Source: Halichondria panicea (lineage: Eukaryota; Porifera; Demospongiae; Suberitida; Halichondriidae). From it: a stretch of DNA of 64,000 bases. Each line of letters begins with the position of its first letter. Within the stretch, counting starts at the first letter, position 1. The notes under the pieces were generated by a model that worked only from the letters and a program-made list of their open reading frames with translations, was not told where the DNA came from and made no database searches. Where the stretch lies: assembly GCF_963675165.1 (NCBI RefSeq), contig NC_087385.1:6990235-7054234 (forward strand). Direction: 5' to 3'. Below, piece by piece: positions 58,931 to 64,000 of the stretch. Position numbers and translations under genes: made by a program.

Positions 58931-59937
58931 ATTCATTATGAACTTGTGCCGCAATTTCAATGATTTATACAGCAATTTAGCACATTAATCTTTATTAGTC
59001 ATCTGAATGTGTTGACAGTTATGAACCTTTAAACTCTTGTAATATGGAATGTATTGTACTACCAAATAAGGTAATGCTGGAGAAACCTTGCCAAGACTCT
59101 GTAATATGGAATGTGATGTACTACCTTGTAAGGTAATGCTGGAGAAACCTTAGTGAGAACAATTTTAGTTTAACTAGCAACCCAGCAGTCTAGCTCATTA
59201 TTCAGCCTCTTCTACCTCTGCTCTACCTCAAGTTCTCTTCTACCTTCTCTATACTCTACTGAGGAACCCAGCAGCCTCTATGTCCATCAGATCTCCTCTA
59301 CCTAACCCAGTACTGCTCCAAGCTATAAGGTTTGTAGAGCTTTGTGTTAGCTAGCACTGGCTTTGTGTTAGCTTAATTGCCTGATCGAAGTAGCTTGTGT
59401 CAGGTCAGTGTCTAAGTGTTGGTATAGCTGCCTACCAGCTTCAATCCTACCAATGTCAGCTTCCCAATGTCAGCTTCAAGCCTCCTACAGCTGAGCGCTG
59501 GCTTTAGCTTGTAGCTTGTGTGTATGTAAGCCGCCTGCTATGGCAGCTTTTTATTTTTTGTCGCGGCCTGAAATCGAGACTGGTAGTAATTAGCCTCGAT
59601 TCTTCTCCTGGCGCGTGTATTAAGTTCAAAAACAGCTCAACACTTTTTTTTAGGTAAATAAAATTCTTAAGTTAAATCAGTATTTTTTTTCTTACAGACA
59701 AGAGCATCAGAATATTAAGAGACATCAAAGACGCCAAGTATCAAGAAACACCAAGTATCAAGAGGAGACTCCAGGCCAAACGTTAGTCGTAAATAGTGTG
59801 ATTATGTTTTTGCTCATTCGAGACAATTAAAAAAGAAGGAGGTAAAACATATCATGCTGTACATACAATTAAGATGACTAGCATCATTATAGTGTGCAAT
59901 AATTTATTTGCTGGTTTTGCCTGCTATCTAAAAAAAT
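58931..59937. other. Gene-free stretch with a 65-bp direct repeat and pyrimidine-rich segment
   Basis: TAATATGGAATGT(A/G)(T/A)TG followed by TACTACC...AAGGTAATGCTGGAGAAACCTT occurs twice (59038 and 59100). Sequence from 59190 to 59330 is rich in CTCTACC. From 59540 the sequence is AT-rich. No coding sequence recognised. Confidence 0.6.
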
Positions 59938-61375
59938 TAGGCAAGCCCGTGTTTAAATAGTGTGCAATATTTCATTTGCTGGTTTAGCCAGCTTCTGACG
60001 GGGAGCCTTGCACGCCCTAATCTAAAAAAAATTAGGCAAAAAGGGAGAGCAAATAGTGTGCAATATTTCATTTGCTGGTTTAGCCAGCTTCTGACGGGGA
60101 GCCTTGCACGCCCTAATCTAAAAAAATTAGGCAAAAAGGGAGAGCCCGTATTTAAATAGTGTGCAATATTTCATTTGCTGGTTTAGCCAGCTTCTGACGG
60201 GGAGCCTTGCACGCCCTAATCTAAAAAAATTAGGCAAAAAGGGAGAGCCCGTATTTAAATAGTGTGCAATATTTCATTTGCTGGTTTAGCCAGCTTCTGA
60301 CGGGGAGCCTTGCACGCCCTAATCTAAAAAAATTAGGCAAAAAGGGAGAGCCCGTATTTAAATAGTGTGCAATATTTCATTTGCTGGTTTAGCCAGCTTC
60401 TGACGGGGAGCCTTGCACGCCCTAATCTAAAAAAATTAGGCAAAAAGGGAGAGCCCGTATTTAAATAGTGTGCAATATTTCATTTGCTGGTTTAGCCAGC
60501 TTCTGACGGGGAGCCTTGCACGCCCTAATCTAAAAAAATTAGGCAAAAAGGGAGAGCCCGTATTTAAATAGTGTGCAATCTCAGGTATATTAAGGACTGG
60601 GACCTTCAATTATTGCTGAATCAGCTAAAATGCAGACACGCCCACGATTTTTAATATGTTTTGTGTGTAAAAATTTTGTGCAGCTACTTATCTTTTTTAG
60701 TTCTAAAAACGGTGTTCTAAACCTTCCTTTTAGCTCTTAATTCTTAGTGTAGTAGGTAGTTCAAAGGCTTAAGCAGACATATCCGCTGGGAGAGAGCATC
60801 ATGTTCTATTTAGAGTAAGTTATTAGCCTATAAAAATAAAAATGTCACTTATTGTCAGCTGTAAGACTAAGTTTTGTGCAAAATATCACCTTTGGCCAAA
60901 GAAGTGGCTCTCTCCCAGCAGATATGTCTGCTTAAGCCTTTGAACTACCTACTACACTAAGAATTAAGAGCTAAAAGGAAGGTTTAGAACACCGTTTTTA
61001 GAACTAAAAAAGATCAGTAGCTGCACAAAATTTTTACACACAAAACATATTAAAAATCGTGGGCGTGGCTGCGTTTTAGCTGATTCAGCAATAATTGAAG
61101 GTCCCAGTCCTTAATATACCTGAGATATTTCATTTGCTGGTTTAGCCAGCTTCTGACGGGGAGCCTTACACGCCCTAATCTAAAAAAATTAGGCAAAAAG
61201 GGAGAGCCCGTATTTAAATAGTGTGCAATATTTCATTTGCTGGTTTAGCCAGCTTCTGACGGGAGCCTTGCACGCCCTAATCTAAAAAAATTAGGCAAAA
61301 AGGGAGAGCCCGTATTTAAATAGTGTGCAATATTTCATTTGCTGGTTTAGCCAGCTTCTGACAGGGAGCCTAACA
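59938..61375. repeat. About 103-bp subtelomeric satellite, about 8 copies, interrupted by a foldback element
   Basis: The unit begins AATAGTGTGCAATATTTCAT, then TTGCTGGTTTAGCCAGCTTC, TGACGGGGAGCCTTGCACGC and CCTAATCTAAAAAAATTAGG, and ends CCCGTATTTAA. Copies are almost identical. Each contains two small hairpins (GCTGG-TTTAG-CCAGC and CCTAA-TCTAAAAAAA-TTAGG). About six copies precede the element at 60580 and about 2.4 follow it in the same orientation. Confidence 0.95.
60580..61124. mobile_element. 545-bp foldback/MITE element inserted in the 103-bp satellite
   Basis: Starts CTCAGGTATATTAAGGACTG and ends with its exact reverse complement CAGTCCTTAATATACCTGAG. The inverted arms are about 222 bp each with only a handful of mismatches (for example GCAGACACGCCC against GCAGCCACGCCC), around a loop of about 95 bp. 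Because the host is a tandem repeat, the empty site is known: GTGCAATATTTC. The insertion gives GTGCAAT-element-ATATTTC, meaning either a 2-bp AT target duplication or a clean insertion of a 547-bp element with T/A ends. No coding capacity. Confidence 0.92.
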
Positions 61376-61862
61376 ATAAATTAGTGGTTTTGCTTAGTGC
61401 ATTGTTTGTTTTAGTGAAGAAAAAAGTGCAGTAAAACATGAAAAGAAAAGAAAAAAGTGGTTTTGCTTATAAGCTTAAGTAGTGCTTGATGATGAAAAGA
61501 CAAAAGTAGGTTAGCTTTATTAGTGCATTATTTGCTGGTTTAAGTGAAAAAAAAGTTGTTTTGTTAATAGTGGTTTGCTGAAAAAAAAAGTGAAGTCAGT
61601 CAAAGTTGTTTTGCAATTATGAAAACAAGTGCAGAAGGTAGTTTAGCTTATTAAAAGTTTGTATTTTAAGTAAAGTAAAAGTAGTACCTCAGTGCAGTAG
61701 AGGAAGCCAAAGGAAGCCAAAGTAGATATGCTATGGAATTTAGAAACCATAAGTACTGAAATATTGCCATCATCTGCTATAAAAGAGAGTGAGCAAAAAG
61801 GGAGGAGGGTGGGCGTGGCTGAGGGTGGGAAAGTTGGCTAGAGTGTGCGGTAAAGTACTTGA
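61376..61862. other. Purine/A-rich unique subtelomeric segment
   Basis: Strongly A/G-rich plus strand (GAAAAAAAAG-type words and repeated GTGGTTTTGCTTA and TTAGTGCATTATTTGCTGGT). A few words echo the 103-bp satellite. No gene recognised. Confidence 0.6.
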
Positions 61863-62566
61863 GCTAGAGTTGTGGTTAAGTACTCTAACAACAGCTAGAG
61901 TTGTGGTTAAGTACTCTAACAACAGCTAGAGTTGTGGTTAAGTACTCTAACAACAGCTAGAGTTGTGGTTAAGTACTCTAACAACAGCTAGAGTTGTGGT
62001 TAAGTACTCTAACAACAGCTAGAGTTGTGGTTAAGTACTCTAACAACAGCTAGAGTTGTGGTTAAGTACTCTAACAACAGCTAGAGTTGTGGTTAAGTAC
62101 TCTAACAACAGCTAGAGTTGTGGTTAAGTACTCTAACAACAGCTAGAGTTGTGGTTAAGTACTCTAACAACAGCTAGAGTTGTGGTTAAGTACTCTAACA
62201 ACAGCTAGAGTTGTGGTTAAGTACTCTAACAACAGCTAGAGTTGTGGTTAAGTACTCTAACAACAGCTAGAGTTGTGGTTAAGTACTCTAACAACAGCTA
62301 GAGTTGTGGTTAAGTACTCTAACAACAGCTAGAGTTGTGGTTAAGTACTCTAACAACAGCTAGAGTTGTGGTTAAGTACTCTAACAACAGCTAGAGTTGT
62401 GGTTAAGTACTCTAACAACAGCTAGAGTTGTGGTTAAGTACTCTAACAACAGCTAGAGTTGTGGTTAAGTACTCTAACAACAGCTAGAGTTGTGGTTAAG
62501 TACTCTAACAACAGCTAGAGTTGTGGTTAAGTACTCTAACAACAGCTAGAGTTGTGGTTAAGTACT
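61863..62566. repeat. 31-bp subtelomeric satellite, 22.7 identical copies
   Basis: The unit is GCTAGAGTTGTGGTTAAGTA, CTCTAACAACA. By eye every copy is identical. The array ends mid-unit at ...GGTTAAGTACT and passes straight into GGGTTAGGG. Confidence 0.97.
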
Positions 62567-64000
62567 GGGTTAGGGTTAGGGTTAGGGTTAGGGTTAGGGT
62601 TAGGGTTAGGGTTAGGGTTAGGGTTAGGGTTAGGGTTAGGGTTAGGGTTAGGGTTAGGGTTAGGGTTAGGGTTAGGGTTAGGGTTAGGGTTAGGGTTAGG
62701 GTTAGGGTTAGGGTTAGGGTTAGGGTTAGGGTTAGGGTTAGGGTTAGGGTTAGGGTTAGGGTTAGGGTTAGGGTTAGGGTTAGGGTTAGGGTTAGGGTTA
62801 GGGTTAGGGTTAGGGTTAGGGTTAGGGTTAGGGTTAGGGTTAGGGTTAGGGTTAGGGTTAGGGTTAGGGTTAGGGTTAGGGTTAGGGTTAGGGTTAGGGT
62901 TAGGGTTAGGGTTAGGGTTAGGGTTAGGGTTAGGGTTAGGGTTAGGGTTAGGGTTAGGGTTAGGGTTAGGGTTAGGGTTAGGGTTAGGGTTAGGGTTAGG
63001 GTTAGGGTTAGGGTTAGGGTTAGGGTTAGGGTTAGGGTTAGGGTTAGGGTTAGGGTTAGGGTTAGGGTTAGGGTTAGGGTTAGGGTTAGGGTTAGGGTTA
63101 GGGTTAGGGTTAGGGTTAGGGTTAGGGTTAGGGTTAGGGTTAGGGTTAGGGTTAGGGTTAGGGTTAGGGTTAGGGTTAGGGTTAGGGTTAGGGTTAGGGT
63201 TAGGGTTAGGGTTAGGGTTAGGGTTAGGGTTAGGGTTAGGGTTAGGGTTAGGGTTAGGGTTAGGGTTAGGGTTAGGGTTAGGGTTAGGGTTAGGGTTAGG
63301 GTTAGGGTTAGGGTTAGGGTTAGGGTTAGGGTTAGGGTTAGGGTTAGGGTTAGGGTTAGGGTTAGGGTTAGGGTTAGGGTTAGGGTTAGGGTTAGGGTTA
63401 GGGTTAGGGTTAGGGTTAGGGTTAGGGTTAGGGTTAGGGTTAGGGTTAGGGTTAGGGTTAGGGTTAGGGTTAGGGTTAGGGTTAGGGTTAGGGTTAGGGT
63501 TAGGGTTAGGGTTAGGGTTAGGGTTAGGGTTAGGGTTAGGGTTAGGGTTAGGGTTAGGGTTAGGGTTAGGGTTAGGGTTAGGGTTAGGGTTAGGGTTAGG
63601 GTTAGGGTTAGGGTTAGGGTTAGGGTTAGGGTTAGGGTTAGGGTTAGGGTTAGGGTTAGGGTTAGGGTTAGGGTTAGGGTTAGGGTTAGGGTTAGGGTTA
63701 GGGTTAGGGTTAGGGTTAGGGTTAGGGTTAGGGTTAGGGTTAGGGTTAGGGTTAGGGTTAGGGTTAGGGTTAGGGTTAGGGTTAGGGTTAGGGTTAGGGT
63801 TAGGGTTAGGGTTAGGGTTAGGGTTAGGGTTAGGGTTAGGGTTAGGGTTAGGGTTAGGGTTAGGGTTAGGGTTAGGGTTAGGGTTAGGGTTAGGGTTAGG
63901 GTTAGGGTTAGGGTTAGGGTTAGGGTTAGGGTTAGGGTTAGGGTTAGGGTTAGGTTAGGGTTAGGGTTAGGGTTAGGGTTAGGGTTAGGGTTAGGGTTAG
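62567..64000. repeat. Telomere, (TTAGGG)n, about 239 copies
   Basis: Uninterrupted GGGTTA repeats to the end of the window, G-rich strand running 5' to 3' toward the end, as required for the right-hand end of a chromosome. The single variant seen is TTAGG (one G missing) at about 63949-63953, close to the end. The long Leu-Gly frame across it is an artefact. Confidence 0.99.

Noticed and set aside
59937-60159. Pair of 65-codon frames on opposite strands in the 103-bp satellite
   Set aside because: Both are repeat-driven, and a unit of about 103 bp cannot keep one frame through the array.
62552-63958. A 468-codon Leu-Gly repeat frame
   Set aside because: It is the translation of (TTAGGG)n telomere repeats.

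Overview
This window is a chromosome end from an animal nuclear genome. The last 1.4 kb is an uninterrupted (TTAGGG)n array in the orientation expected of a right-hand telomere. The genes have many short GT-AG introns. They include metazoan families: fragile-X-type KH protein, TBL1, RYK receptor kinase, adhesion GPCR, LRCH, filamin, ANKRD39 and TMEM223. Very compact spacing, CA/GT-rich introns and divergent versions of these families suggest an early-branching metazoan. A sponge is my best guess (inference; I cannot place the species).

Layout. About 1-50.1 kb is gene-dense: 15 well-supported genes plus two doubtful small ones. In order: FXR-family RNA-binding protein (+, 5' end outside the window), PA-TM-RING ubiquitin ligase (-), large Ig/LDLa/EGF adhesion GPCR (+), a doubtful small gene (-), MATE/SLC47 transporter (+), one-RRM SR splicing factor (-), TBL1 co-repressor subunit (+), a 7TM protein resembling gustatory-receptor-like proteins (-), TMEM223 (+), three-CH-domain filamin of the jitterbug type (-), two divergently transcribed NTF2-like/SnoaL-like paralogues (-,+), ANKRD39 (-), an unidentified conserved-looking protein (+), RYK (-) and LRCH (-). 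Strands alternate almost perfectly, so most neighbours are head-to-head (about 120-400 bp apart) or tail-to-tail (43 to about 370 bp apart). Shared promoters and short shared 3' regions are likely the rule.

From about 50.1 to 64 kb no recognisable gene is present. This is a layered subtelomere: three copies of a roughly 1.2-kb tandem unit, six copies of a roughly 0.7-kb tandem unit with short open frames, a 103-bp satellite interrupted by a 545-bp foldback element, a 31-bp satellite, then telomere repeats.

The introns hold the other notable structure. Several minisatellites carry copies of a real splice site with adjoining exon sequence: a 71-bp unit with the 3' acceptor in the adhesion GPCR, a 44-bp unit with the 5' donor in the MATE gene, and a duplicated acceptor in the filamin gene. 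Two unrelated genes carry intronic arrays of the same roughly 345-bp hairpin-forming repeat.

Gene coordinates run from first to last codon and include introns. Exon joins were made by eye from GT/AG sites and frame, so individual boundaries may be off by a few bases.
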